The translations under genes and the position numbers were made by a program. Positions 48,078-56,808 of a stretch of 64,000 nucleotides of DNA are shown piece after piece. How positions within the stretch are numbered: the first letter of the stretch is position 1; each line of letters begins with the position of its first letter. Where the stretch lies: the NCBI RefSeq assembly GCF_026642255.1, contig NZ_CP113264.1, positions 6,324,001-6,388,000 of the forward strand, written 5' to 3'. The DNA comes from Streptomonospora nanhaiensis (lineage in GTDB: Bacteria; Actinomycetota; Actinomycetes; Streptosporangiales; Streptosporangiaceae). Below the pieces are notes generated by a model that worked only from the letters and a program-made list of their open reading frames with translations, made no database searches and was not told the DNA's origin.

Positions 48078-48611
48078 GTGCGCGCGAGCATCAGCGCCCC
48101 CTTCGTCGACACCGGCGCGGACGACCTGGTCTGGACCCTGGGGCATCCGCCGACCGAGCCGCTGGCCTCCCGCTCCCTCCGGGTGGCGGGCGCCCGGGTC
48201 GAACTGCGCGTGCTGGGGGCCTCGCACCAGGTCGTCGTCGCGCCGGATTCCGGCGGAGGAGCCCTGGTGGAGACGGTCGCCTGCCTGCCCGGCCTGCCGG
48301 GCGGGCTCCCCGGACGCGCGGAACGCCCGGACCGGGGCGGCTACCGTTTCGACTCCCTCGTGGAGTCCCTCGCGCGCGACGAACTGGCCGACCGCGTGGA
48401 ACGGCTCCACCGCGAGGTGGCCGATTCCCCCGGCGGACTCCTCGTCGCCTTCCCCGGCGACCCCCTGGCGATCACCGCCCTGCACCTGACCCCTCTCGGC
48501 GGTTCTCCCCTCGGCTGGCGCACCTGGCACGCCTATCCGCAGACAGGCGAACTGGTGACGACCACCTCGACGATGACCACTCCCCCCAGTCCGGAGAGAT
48601 CCGCACCATGA
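48078..48611 (+). CDS. DUF2617 family protein
   Basis: A 177-residue soluble protein: ISAPFVDTGADDLVWTLGHP, a beta-rich first half, and the C-terminal LTPLGGSPLGWRTWHAYPQT plus GELVTTTSTM. It matches the DUF2617 pattern as I know it. GTG 48078 follows GGGAGC in the end of the DUF4178 gene, 7 bases away. The end overlaps the lipoprotein gene by 4 bases (ATGA). Function unknown; conserved in this cassette. Confidence 0.8.
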   Translation: MRASISAPFVDTGADDLVWTLGHPPTEPLASRSLRVAGARVELRVLGASHQVVVAPDSGGGALVETVACLPGLPGGLPGRAERPDRGGYRFDSLVESLARDELADRVERLHREVADSPGGLLVAFPGDPLAITALHLTPLGGSPLGWRTWHAYPQTGELVTTTSTMTTPPSPERSAP

Positions 48612-48955
48612 ACGCACACGAGGAAACCCACGAGAACAGGAACAAGATCATCACGGTGGTCGTCGTCGTCGGCGTCATCCTCCTGATCCTCATCCTGCTG
48701 AGCGCCTGCAACAACAACAGCAACAACTACTGCCCCGACGACGACGTCGTCGCCGTGGAGGGCTATGACGACGACGACTGCGAGGGGTCCTCGTCGGGCT
48801 CCGGCGGCGGCGGCGGTTTCTTCTTCTTCGGCGGAACCGGCGGCGGCTACCGGAACGACAACAGCAGCAGCTACAACAGCGGCAGCAACAACTACCGGAA
48901 CGACAACGGCAGCGGCAGCAGCTACCGCGGCGGCGGCAGCAGCTTCGGCAAGTAG
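48608..48955 (+). CDS. Low-complexity Asn/Gly/Ser-rich small lipoprotein
   Basis: A 115-residue protein. A hydrophobic helix (IITVVVVVGVILLILILLSA) ends in the lipobox LSAC (Cys about 34), so it is a predicted lipoprotein. The mature part has two further Cys in acidic surroundings (NNYCPDDD, DDDCEG), then a Gly/Phe stretch and a tail of Asn, Ser, Gly and Tyr. The bias resembles secreted, disordered or phase-separating segments. ATG 48608 overlaps the DUF2617 stop. No family recognised. Confidence 0.75.
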   Translation: MNAHEETHENRNKIITVVVVVGVILLILILLSACNNNSNNYCPDDDVVAVEGYDDDDCEGSSSGSGGGGGFFFFGGTGGGYRNDNSSSYNSGSNNYRNDNGSGSSYRGGGSSFGK

Positions 48956-49021
48956 TCCCCGCGCCCCCGGGAGCCCCGCGACCGACAACCCGACGACGTC
49001 ACCCCCTACACGGACAGGACC

Positions 49022-49450
49022 ATGAACGAGATCCTCTTCAACTCCCTCGCAGCCCTCGCCTACGGCGGTGTGGGCATCGCCATCCTCGTGGCGGGCTACC
49101 TGATCACCGACCTGCTCACCCCCGGCAAGCTGCACCAGCTGATCTGGGAGAACCGCAACCGCAACGCCGTGCTGCTCGTGTCCGCGAACACGCTGGGCTC
49201 GGCCATCATCGTCACGTCGGCGATCCTGTCCAGCGACTCGGAGATGGGCCTGGGCGCCGGCCTGCTCTCGGCCGCGGTCTACGGTGTGATCGGCCTGGGC
49301 GTCATGGCCCTGTCGTTCCTGCTGATCGACCTCATCATCCCGGCCAAGATCGCCCAGATCATCAGCAACGACGAGCCGCACCCGGCCACCTGGGTGAGCG
49401 CCACCGCGCACGTGTCGATCGCGCTCGTCGTGGCCGCCGCCCTCACCTGA
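49022..49450 (+). CDS. DUF350 family membrane protein
   Basis: A 142-residue protein with four hydrophobic helices and the DUF350 pattern: LAYGGVGIAILVAGYLITDL, then NRNAVLLVSANTLGSAIIVT, GLLSAAVYGVIGLGVMALSF, LLIDLIIPAKIAQIISND. The repeated two-helix plan with Asp in the membrane (ITDLLTP, LIDLIIP) is typical. DUF350 proteins are often found with aminopropyltransferase-like genes. ATG 49022 follows GGACAGGACC. It is in the middle of the cassette and immediately precedes the membrane-fused SpeE. Confidence 0.88.
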   Translation: MNEILFNSLAALAYGGVGIAILVAGYLITDLLTPGKLHQLIWENRNRNAVLLVSANTLGSAIIVTSAILSSDSEMGLGAGLLSAAVYGVIGLGVMALSFLLIDLIIPAKIAQIISNDEPHPATWVSATAHVSIALVVAAALT

Positions 49451-49524
49451 CGCCCCCGGGAGCGCAGGGCCCCTGACCCCGGCCACCGCCCCGCCCGCAC
49501 CACCACCACACGAAGGCATCCGCG

Positions 49525-51090
49525 TTGACTGAGAACACGACCCGCGCCCGGCCAGGACTCCCGGTCCCCGCCAGGGCCGCCAGGTTCCTGGTACTGCTGG
49601 CGGTGTTCATCTGCGCGGCCTGCGGCCTGGTGTACGAGCTGGCGCTCGTCGCCATCGGCAGCTACCTGCTGGGAAACACCATCACCCAGGCCTCCGTGGT
49701 GCTGTCCGTGATGGTGTTCGCCATGGGCGTGGGGTCGCTGCTGTCCAAGCGCTTCCAGGCCAGTCCCGCGGTGTCGTTCGCGGTGATCGAGGGCCTGCTC
49801 TCCCTGGTCGGCGGCCTGTCGGTGCTCCTGCTGTACGGGGCCTTCGCCTGGTTCTCCGCCTACCAGCCCGCCCTGGTGGTGCTGTCGTTCGTCATCGGCC
49901 TGCTCATCGGCATGGAGATCCCCCTGCTGATGACGCTGATCCAGAGGATCCGCAGGCAGGAGGCCTCGGAGGCGGTCGCGGACCTGTTCGCGGCCGACTA
50001 CGTGGGCGGACTGATCGGCGGGCTGGCCTTCCCGTTCCTGCTGCTGCCCCTGCTGGGCCTGCCCCGGGGCGCGCTGGTGGTGGGGGCGCTGAACGCGGTG
50101 GTGGGCGTCGCGGTGGTGCTCTGGCTGTTCCGCTCGGAGCTGACCCGGCGCGCCTACGCGGGGCTGGGCCTCGGCCTGGCCGCCATCATCGCGGTGCTCG
50201 GCCTGGCCTACATGTACGCCGACCGGTTCGAGGTGGACGCCCGCCAGGCGCTGTACCGGGACCCGATCGTGCACGCGGAGCGCTCCGAGTACCAGGAGAT
50301 CGTGCTCACGCGCTCTCTGGACGGCGAGGACGTGCGCATGTTCCTCAACGGGAGCCTCCAGTTCTCGACCCTGGACGAGTACCGCTACCACGAGTCGCTG
50401 ATCCACCCCGCGATGGACGGCCCGCACGGGAACGTGCTGGTCCTGGGGGGCGGGGACGGCCTCGCCCTGCGGGAGGTCCTGGCCTACGACGACGTGTCCT
50501 CGGTGACGCTGGTGGACCTGGACCCGGCGGTGATCGAGCTGGCGTCCACGGACCCGGTGATCACGGAGCTGAACGGGGACTCGTTCGAGGACCCGAGGGT
50601 GGAGGTGGTCAACACCGACGCCTTCCAGTGGCTGCGGGAGAACGGGGAGGGCTTCGACGTGGTCGTCGCCGACCTGCCGGACGGCGACGACACCTCCACG
50701 TCCAAGCTGTACTCGGTGGAGTTCTACTCGCTCCTGCGGCACGCCCTCGCCGACGACGGCCGCCTGGTGGTGCAGGCGGGTTCGCCGTTCTTCGCGCCCG
50801 ACGCCTTCTGGAGCGTGGACCGCTCGCTGGAGGAGGCGGGGTTCTCGACCACCCCGTACAACGTGGACGTGCCGAGTTTCGGGAACTGGGGGTTCTACCT
50901 GGCGGCCGTGGGGCCGGCGCCCGAGCTGGACGTGCCGGACGACGCTCCCCCGCTGCGGTTCCTGGACGAGCCGCTGCTGGACGCGGCGCAGGTCTTCCCG
51001 AGGGACCGGCGCGGGAGCGACGCCGAGGAGTCGACCCTGATGCACCCCCGGGTGATGGCCTACCACCAGGGCGCCTGGCGCGGTTACTGA
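49525..51090 (+). CDS. speE: Membrane-anchored spermidine synthase-like polyamine aminopropyltransferase
   Basis: A 521-residue protein. Residues 1-235 hold seven hydrophobic helices. The C-terminal 285 residues are spermidine-synthase-like: EYQEIVLTRSLDGEDVRMFL, the nucleotide-binding glycine loop NVLVLGGGDGLALREVLAYD, LVDLDPAVIELA, and FDVVVADLPDGDDTSTSKLY. The substrate Asp/Tyr neighbourhood is present, but I cannot say if the product is spermidine. Membrane fusion suggests action on a membrane-bound or exported acceptor. The start is TTG 49525 (GAAGG upstream at long spacing). It ends the five-gene cassette. Confidence 0.85.
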   Translation: MTENTTRARPGLPVPARAARFLVLLAVFICAACGLVYELALVAIGSYLLGNTITQASVVLSVMVFAMGVGSLLSKRFQASPAVSFAVIEGLLSLVGGLSVLLLYGAFAWFSAYQPALVVLSFVIGLLIGMEIPLLMTLIQRIRRQEASEAVADLFAADYVGGLIGGLAFPFLLLPLLGLPRGALVVGALNAVVGVAVVLWLFRSELTRRAYAGLGLGLAAIIAVLGLAYMYADRFEVDARQALYRDPIVHAERSEYQEIVLTRSLDGEDVRMFLNGSLQFSTLDEYRYHESLIHPAMDGPHGNVLVLGGGDGLALREVLAYDDVSSVTLVDLDPAVIELASTDPVITELNGDSFEDPRVEVVNTDAFQWLRENGEGFDVVVADLPDGDDTSTSKLYSVEFYSLLRHALADDGRLVVQAGSPFFAPDAFWSVDRSLEEAGFSTTPYNVDVPSFGNWGFYLAAVGPAPELDVPDDAPPLRFLDEPLLDAAQVFPRDRRGSDAEESTLMHPRVMAYHQGAWRGY

Positions 51091-51466
51091 CGCCGCGCCG
51101 CCCCCCGGGGGCGCGGGGCCGGGGCGGCCCCGGCGCGCCCTCCCGTGGAGTGGACACCGCGCGGCCTGGAACTGTGGGCCAGTGGGCGGCCACGCGGTGG
51201 GTCTGTGCGGGGGCGGACGCCGAACCGGACGTTCGCACGTCGGCCCGCGACCGGGTCCATCCTGTCCCGGGGGCGGGCTTCCACGGGGTCGCCACGCCGC
51301 CCCGGTCCCCGCGCAGGCCAACCCCTTACCCAGACTTACCGCCCCTTTTCCGACAGGAGCCGGGAGGGGCGTCCGGCGTTCCGGTCGGGCCGCCGGCCGT
51401 CGCACGTCCGGTCCGGGCGTGGGACGGCCCGGCCCCTCGTGCGGAAGGACGCGGCCGGTCCCCGGG
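51091..51466. other. Intergenic region after speE-like gene
   Basis: About 375 bases between convergent genes, with no convincing gene. A GC-rich stretch with GGGGCC and GGCCCC inverted copies near 51115-51135 may terminate transcription. Nothing else recognisable. Confidence 0.4.
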
Positions 51467-51925
51467 TCAGCCCCTCTCCTGGGCGGCGAGGGCGGTGACG
51501 GCGCCCAGCTCCCAGCATGCCTCGCGGGCGGCGGCGTCGGGGCTGCCGTGGACGGTGACCGGGGGCCGGTGGCGCTCCCATCCGATGCCCTTCGCGATGG
51601 ACTCCACCGCGCGGACGGCTCCGGCGGTGTCGTTGTCCCCGTGCACGTAGAGGGAGTAGGGCAGCCCCTCGGTCTCCCCCTGGGCCGGGTAGAACACCGT
51701 GTCGAAGAAGTGCTTGAGCGCACCGGACATGTAGCCGATGTTGGCCGGGGTCCCCAGGACCAGCGCGTCGGCCCCGAGCAGGTCGCTGACGGTCGCGGAC
51801 AGTGCCGCCTTCGACCGCACCTCCACCCCTTCGATATCGTCGTCGCGGGCACCGTCGAGCACGGCCCCCAACATCTCCCGGGTGGCGGGTGAGACCGTGT
51901 GGTGAACGATGAGAAGTCGTGCCAT
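51467..51925 (-). CDS. Flavodoxin-like NAD(P)H-dependent FMN reductase
   Basis: A 152-residue flavodoxin fold: MARLLIVHHTVSPATREML (FMN phosphate loop), GADALVLGTPANIGYMSGAL, and LKHFFDTVFYP. The sequence from GYMSGALKHFFD to the aromatic Y-P loop is typical of NAD(P)H:FMN/quinone reductases of this class. ATG 51925 has no ribosome binding site; TACTGT on the minus strand (51937-51932) is a -10 box placed to start RNA at the ATG, so it is likely leaderless. It stands alone between convergent and divergent genes. Confidence 0.85.
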   Translation of the reverse strand: MARLLIVHHTVSPATREMLGAVLDGARDDDIEGVEVRSKAALSATVSDLLGADALVLGTPANIGYMSGALKHFFDTVFYPAQGETEGLPYSLYVHGDNDTAGAVRAVESIAKGIGWERHRPPVTVHGSPDAAAREACWELGAVTALAAQERG

Positions 51926-52047
51926 GCCCCCACAGTAGGCAGTCGAACGCGTCTGGAACTGTCGGCCTCCGGCCGGCGTCACACTCAGCACGGGCAAGAC
52001 GGCCCGGCCGCCTCCCGACCCGCCCGCAGCAGAAAGCCAGGACCTCC

Positions 52048-52935
52048 ATGAGTCAGCCTCCTCCCCCGAACGGCCCGTACCAGGGACCTCCGACCGGTGG
52101 CCAGCCGCCCATGGGCCCTCCCCCGCCGGGTGGGCCCTACGGCCCCGGCGGCCCGTCCGACGGCTACCCCTCCGGGCCCTACGGCCCTCCCGGGGGTGAC
52201 CCCTACGGTCCCCCCGGCGGTGACCCGTCCGGACCCTACAGCCCTCCCGGCGGCGACCCGTACGGTCCCCCCGGCGGCGACCCCTACGGCCCTCCCGGCG
52301 GAGGCCCGTACGGCCACCCCGGCGGACCGGGCGGGCCCTACGGCCCCGGCGGCCCCCAGCCCCCCTACGGCCCCGGCCCGCAGGGGCCGAAGAAGAGCTC
52401 CCCGTGGCTGTGGGTCGGCCTGGGCTGCGGCGGCCTGTTCGTCATCGGCGTCATCCTCGTGGTGCTCATCGCCTTCGTCTTCAACGACAGGGACGAGTCG
52501 GGCGGCACCTCCACGACGGTCACGACCGAGAGCCCCAGCGAGGGCTCGGGCGAGTCCGGCGGCGGTACCGGCGAGACCGTCGAGCACAACGGCATCCTCT
52601 ACACGATCACCGGCACCGAGGTCACCGACGAGGTCGGCGGTTACACCGCCGACGGCGAGTACGTCATCGTGCACCTCGACGTGGCCTACGCCGGCACCGA
52701 CACGTTCTGGCGCGACGAGCAGCACCTGTACACGTCCTCCGGCGAGCAGTTCGAGGAGGACTACGACGCCACCGGCACGCTCGGCGACTCCATGTGGAGC
52801 GAGCTGCCCAGCGACGGCACCCCGGTGAGCCTGAGCATCGTCTTCGACGTGCCCGCGGCCGCCGACATCACCCACATCGGGCTGAGCTCGGAGACGTACG
52901 GCGGGGACGAGATCGAGGTCGAGCTCAGTCCCTGA
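52048..52935 (+). CDS. DUF4352 membrane-anchored protein with long Pro/Gly-rich N-terminus (paralogue 3)
   Basis: A 295-residue protein. Residues 1-118 are repeats of GPYGPPGGDP. One transmembrane helix follows (about 122-150, WLWVGLGCGGLFVIGVILVV), then a Ser/Thr/Gly linker and a DUF4352 domain (NGILYTITGTEVTDEVGGYT, YVIVHLDVAYAGTDTFWRDE, DGTPVSLSIVFDVPAAADIT). The plan equals the two genes at 41921 and 44624, but the domain is more diverged. ATG 52048 follows CCAGGACC. Its repeats encode cytosolic tails possibly bound by signalling proteins. It ends at a hairpin (52974-53003). Confidence 0.82.
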   Translation: MSQPPPPNGPYQGPPTGGQPPMGPPPPGGPYGPGGPSDGYPSGPYGPPGGDPYGPPGGDPSGPYSPPGGDPYGPPGGDPYGPPGGGPYGHPGGPGGPYGPGGPQPPYGPGPQGPKKSSPWLWVGLGCGGLFVIGVILVVLIAFVFNDRDESGGTSTTVTTESPSEGSGESGGGTGETVEHNGILYTITGTEVTDEVGGYTADGEYVIVHLDVAYAGTDTFWRDEQHLYTSSGEQFEEDYDATGTLGDSMWSELPSDGTPVSLSIVFDVPAAADITHIGLSSETYGGDEIEVELSP

Positions 52936-52973
52936 CCCGCACCCTCCCCCCGGGTACGGGGCCGAGCGTGAAC

Positions 52974-53003
52974 GGGGCCGTCGGAATCCCTTCCGGCGGC
53001 CCC
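52974..53003 (+). terminator. Terminator after third DUF4352 gene
   Basis: A 13-bp stem with one G-T pair (52974-52986 with 52991-53003) and a 4-base loop lies 38 bases past the stop codon. Confidence 0.75.
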
Positions 53004-53174
53004 TCGCCGTGTCCGCCGGAGACATGTGCGGTTCCCTGAAATTTCTCGGGAAAACGGCGCGAAACCTGTGTTTTCCTCCGAATTGTTTTCACCCGGAAAT
53101 GCCATTACGCCCCTGTTGTGCACGATGAGAAAAACGGAAACACCGACTTATCACATGAACGGGGATGTCGAACG

Positions 53175-53204
53175 TTGACCCCCCGTTCCCCTCTTCTCTA
53201 AGGT
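53175..53204 (+). promoter_or_regulatory. Promoter of the pyrimidine/hydantoin catabolism operon
   Basis: TTGACC (53175-53180) and TAAGGT (53199-53204) are separated by 18 bases. The region 53030-53200 is markedly AT-richer than its surroundings, which fits a regulated promoter. It gives a leader of about 85 bases. Confidence 0.6.
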
Positions 53205-53298
53205 GCGACTCTCACGCGCACCGCCCGCCGCGCCCACCGCACGACCACCGGCGCGAGCAGGGAGTACGCGGGCCCACCAGCCGAGGAGCGAGGGAACC

Positions 53299-54141
53299 AT
53301 GCCGCACAACGTCCGCGCCGCGCTCGTCCAGACGGAATGGACGGGCGACACCGAGTCCGTGCTCGCGGCCCACGAGGAGTACGCGCGCGACGCGGCGGCG
53401 CAGGGCGCCCGGATCATCGGTTTCCAGGAGGTGTTCAACGCGCCCTACTTCTGCCAGGTGCAGGAGGCGGAGCACCACCGCTGGGCGGAGCCCGTCCCCG
53501 ACGGCCCCACCGTCACCCGGTTCGCGGCCCTGGCCCGGGAGCTGGGCACCGTGATGGTGCTGCCGGTCTTCGAGGTCGAGAAGCCCGGCTTCTACTACAA
53601 CACCGCCGCCGTCGTCGACGCGGACGGCTCCTACCTCGGCAAGTACCGCAAGCACCACATCCCGCAGGTCGAGGGCTTCTGGGAGAAGTACTACTTCCGT
53701 CCCGGCAACCTCGGCTGGCCCGTGTTCGACACCGCCGTCGGCCGCGTCGGGGTCTACATCTGCTACGACCGCCACTTCCCGGAGGGATGGCGGGCGCTCG
53801 GCCTGGCCGGGGCGCAGCTGGTGTACAACCCGTCCGCGACCAGCCGCGGCCTCTCCGGCCACCTGTGGAAGCTCGAACAGCCGGCCGCCGCGGTGGCCAA
53901 CGCGTACTTCGTCGCCGCCATCAACCGCGTGGGCGTGGAGGAGTACGGCGACAACGACTTCTACGGAACCAGCTACTTCGTCGACCCGCGCGGGCAGTTC
54001 GTCGGCGATGTCGCCTCGGACACCTCACCGGAGCTGGTCGTCCGCGACCTCGACCTCGACCTGGTCGACCGGGTCCGGCAGCAGTGGGCGTTCTACCGGG
54101 ACCGCCGCCCGGACGCCTACGGTCCGCTGGTCGAGGGCTGA
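53299..54141 (+). CDS. Nitrilase-superfamily hydrolase, probable beta-ureidopropionase
   Basis: A 280-residue CN-hydrolase. Catalytic residues are visible: Glu in IIGFQEVFNAPYFCQ, Lys in YRKHHIPQVEGFWEKYYF, and Cys in VGVYICYDRHFPEGWRALG. The loop YFCQVQEAEHHRWAEPVPDG and the substrate segment NPSATSRGLSGHLWKLEQPA are like beta-alanine synthase/N-carbamoyl-beta-alanine amidohydrolase. It should hydrolyse the carbamoyl amino acid made by the next gene's product. ATG 53299 follows GAGGGAACC. It is the first gene of the operon, 16 bases before the dihydropyrimidinase gene. Confidence 0.88.
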   Translation: MPHNVRAALVQTEWTGDTESVLAAHEEYARDAAAQGARIIGFQEVFNAPYFCQVQEAEHHRWAEPVPDGPTVTRFAALARELGTVMVLPVFEVEKPGFYYNTAAVVDADGSYLGKYRKHHIPQVEGFWEKYYFRPGNLGWPVFDTAVGRVGVYICYDRHFPEGWRALGLAGAQLVYNPSATSRGLSGHLWKLEQPAAAVANAYFVAAINRVGVEEYGDNDFYGTSYFVDPRGQFVGDVASDTSPELVVRDLDLDLVDRVRQQWAFYRDRRPDAYGPLVEG

Positions 54142-54157
54142 GAGGGGGAGAAGAGCC

Positions 54158-55564
54158 GTGGAACGCACCGTCATCAGCGGCGGCCTGGTCGTCACCGCCT
54201 CCGAGGAGGTGGAGGCCGACGTCCTCGTCGAGGGGGAGCGGATCGCCGCCCTCGCCCTGCGCGGCAGCGAAACCGCACGCTCCTGGGCCGAGAGCGGAGC
54301 CCGCACCGTCGACGCCGCCGGCCACTACGTGGTCCCGGGCGGGGTCGACGGCCACACCCACATGGAGATGCCCTTCGGCGGCACCTACTCGGCCGACACC
54401 TTCGAGACGGGCACCCGCGCCGCCGCCTGGGGCGGAACCACCACCATCGTCGACTTCGCCGTCCAGGGCCGGGGGCGGTCCGTACGCGCCGGGGTGGACG
54501 AGTGGATGGCCAAGGCCGAGGGGAGGTGTGCGATCGACTACGCCTTCCACGCGATCCTGTCCGACGTCGACGAGTCCTCCCTGAGGGAGACGGACGCCCT
54601 GGTGGACGAGGGCGTGACCTCGTTCAAGCTGTTCATGGCCTATCCCGGCGTGTTCTACAGCGACGACGGCCAGATCCTCCGCGCCATGCAGCGCGGCGCG
54701 TCCAACGGCGCGCTGACCATGGTGCACGCCGAGAACGGCATCGCCATCGACGTGCTGGTCGAGCAGGCCCTCGCCGAGGGCAGGACCGACCCCCGCCACC
54801 ACGGGGAGGTGCGCAAGGCCCTGCTGGAGTCGGAGGCCACCCACCGCGCCGTCCAGCTCGCCCGCGTCGCCGGATCGCCCCTGTACGTGGTGCACGTGTC
54901 CGCCCGGGAGGCCGTGGAGGAACTGGTCCGGGCCCGCGACATGGGCCTCAACGTGTTCGGGGAGACCTGCCCGCAGTACCTGTTCCTGTCCACCGACAAC
55001 CTGGCCGAGCCGGGCTTCGAGGGCGCCAAGTACGTGTGCTCCACGCCGCTGCGCCCGCGGGAGCACCAGGAGCACCTGTGGCGGGCCCTGCGCACGAACG
55101 ACCTGTCCGTCGTCTCCACCGACCACTGCCCGTTCTGTTTCAGCGGGCAGAAGGACCTGGGCGTCGGCGACTTCTCCAAGATCCCCAACGGCATGCCCGG
55201 GGTGGAGCACAGGATGGACCTGCTGCACCAGGCGGTGGTGGAGGGCCGCATCGACCGGCGCAGGTGGATCGAGATCGCCTGCGCCACCCCGGCCCGCATG
55301 TTCGGCCTCTACCCGTCCAAGGGCACGATCTCGCCCGGCGCGGACGCCGACATCGTCGTCTACGACCCGCGCGCGGAGCATGTCCTGTCGGCCGCGACCC
55401 ACCACATGAACGTGGACTACTCGGCGTACGAGGGCAGACGGGTCACCGGGAGGGCGCGCACGGTCCTCTCGCGCGGCCGCGTCGTCGTGGACGGCGGCGC
55501 CTACCTGGGTGAGGCCGGCCACGGCCGGTACGTGCCCCGCTCCACCTGCCAGTACCTGATCTGA
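54158..55564 (+). CDS. hydA: Dihydropyrimidinase / hydantoinase
   Basis: A 468-residue cyclic amidohydrolase that opens dihydropyrimidines or 5-substituted hydantoins. Zinc-site marks: VDGHTHMEMPFGGT (HxH), the carboxylated Lys in VTSFKLFMAYPGVFYS, His in MVHAENG and VVHVSAREAVEEL, and Asp in STDHCPFCFSGQKDLG. Start GTG 54158 follows AGGGGGAGAAG. Length matches the family. It lies between the nitrilase and LLM genes; the next gene starts 19 bases later. The product is cleaved by the nitrilase-type enzyme. Confidence 0.92.
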   Translation: MERTVISGGLVVTASEEVEADVLVEGERIAALALRGSETARSWAESGARTVDAAGHYVVPGGVDGHTHMEMPFGGTYSADTFETGTRAAAWGGTTTIVDFAVQGRGRSVRAGVDEWMAKAEGRCAIDYAFHAILSDVDESSLRETDALVDEGVTSFKLFMAYPGVFYSDDGQILRAMQRGASNGALTMVHAENGIAIDVLVEQALAEGRTDPRHHGEVRKALLESEATHRAVQLARVAGSPLYVVHVSAREAVEELVRARDMGLNVFGETCPQYLFLSTDNLAEPGFEGAKYVCSTPLRPREHQEHLWRALRTNDLSVVSTDHCPFCFSGQKDLGVGDFSKIPNGMPGVEHRMDLLHQAVVEGRIDRRRWIEIACATPARMFGLYPSKGTISPGADADIVVYDPRAEHVLSAATHHMNVDYSAYEGRRVTGRARTVLSRGRVVVDGGAYLGEAGHGRYVPRSTCQYLI

Positions 55565-55583
55565 CCGCCCGAGGGGACACGAC

Positions 55584-56591
55584 ATGGACTTCGGACTCGT
55601 CCTCCAGACCGACCCGCCCGCCGACCTGCTGGTCGAGCGGATGGTGCGCGCCGAGGCCTACGGCTTCACCCACGGGTGGACCTTCGACTCGGTCGTGCTC
55701 TGGCAGGAGCCGTTCGTCATCTACAGCCGCATCCTGGAGCGCACCGAGCGCCTGGTCGTGGGACCGATGGTGACCAACCCGGGCACACGCGCGTGGGAGG
55801 TGACCGCGTCGCTGTTCGCCACCCTGAACGACATGTTCGGGAACCGGACGGTGTGCGGGATCGGCCGGGGCGACTCGGCGATGCGGGTGGCGGGGCGCAG
55901 GCCCGCGACGCTCGACCGCCTCTCCCTCGCGATGGGGGCGATCAAGGACCTGGCCGAGGGCCGGGAGGCGGAGGTGGACGGCACGCCCATGCGCCTGCCG
56001 TGGGTCCGCGGCGGCTCCCTGCCCGTGTGGATGGGCGCCTACGGTCCCAAGGCGCTGGACCTGGCGGGGCGCCGGGCCGACGGGTTCGTCCTCCAGCTGG
56101 CCGACCCGTACCTGACCGAGTGGATGGTCGCGGCGGTGCGGGCGGCCGCGGCCGGCGCCGGGCGCGACCCCGCGTCGGTGAAGGTGTGCGTGGCGGCCCC
56201 CGCCTACGTGACCGACGGCTCCCCGGAGGCGCTGGCGCACGCGCGCGAGCAGTGCCGGTGGTTCGGCGGGATGGTCGGCAACCACGTCGCCGACCTGGTC
56301 GCGCGGTACGGCGAGTCCGGCGCCGTACCGCAGGAGCTGACCGACTACATCCGGGCCCGCGAGGGGTACGACTACAGCCACCACGGCCGGGTGGACAACC
56401 CCGACACCCGGTTCGTCCCGGACGCGATCGTGGACCGGTTCTGCCTGGTGGGCCCGGTCGAGGAGCACGTCGCCAAGCTCGAACGGCTGCGGAGCGCCGG
56501 TGTGGACCAGTTCGCGGTCTACGCGATGCACGACGACGTGGACGGGGTCGTCGAGGCCTACGGCCGCGACGTGGTCCCCGCCCTCTCCTGA
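55584..56591 (+). CDS. LLM-class (luciferase-like) flavin or F420-dependent oxidoreductase
   Basis: A 335-residue TIM barrel of the bacterial luciferase-like superfamily: MDFGLVLQTDPPADLLVERM, VVGPMVTNPGTRAWEVTASL, FGNRTVCGIGRGDSAMRVAG, LPVWMGAYGPKALDLAGRRA and DAIVDRFCLVGPVEEHVAKL. The family TIGR03842-like group accompanies pyrimidine/hydantoin genes in actinobacteria. It may use reduced F420 or FMN. A step in dihydropyrimidine formation or oxidation of a related ring is plausible but unproven. ATG 55584 follows GAGGGGACACGAC. Confidence 0.82.
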   Translation: MDFGLVLQTDPPADLLVERMVRAEAYGFTHGWTFDSVVLWQEPFVIYSRILERTERLVVGPMVTNPGTRAWEVTASLFATLNDMFGNRTVCGIGRGDSAMRVAGRRPATLDRLSLAMGAIKDLAEGREAEVDGTPMRLPWVRGGSLPVWMGAYGPKALDLAGRRADGFVLQLADPYLTEWMVAAVRAAAAGAGRDPASVKVCVAAPAYVTDGSPEALAHAREQCRWFGGMVGNHVADLVARYGESGAVPQELTDYIRAREGYDYSHHGRVDNPDTRFVPDAIVDRFCLVGPVEEHVAKLERLRSAGVDQFAVYAMHDDVDGVVEAYGRDVVPALS

Positions 56592-56780
56592 GGCCCGGGA
56601 GCACCTGGCCGGGCGGGCCGCGGGGAGGCGGACGGCGTCCCCGGGGCGCGGCCCGGCCACCCCGTCCGGGCCGCGCGCAGGCGCCCGCATGCCGTTCCGG
56701 CGCCTTGCGGGGCCCGGTTCCCGAGGCACGCGGGGAGACGTCGTCGCACCCCGGGTGACGTGCGAGGATATTCGGTGGCC

Positions 56781-56808
56781 TATGCACAATCCGGACTTTC
56801 CGTGCATA
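56781..56808 (+). promoter_or_regulatory. Inverted repeat upstream of the permease gene
   Basis: TATGCAC (56781-56787) and GTGCATA (56802-56808) form a perfect 7-bp inverted repeat with a 14-base spacer. CATACT (56805-56810) inside the right arm could be a -10 box, so a bound regulator would block the permease promoter. The rest of 56592-56888 shows no gene. Confidence 0.5.
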
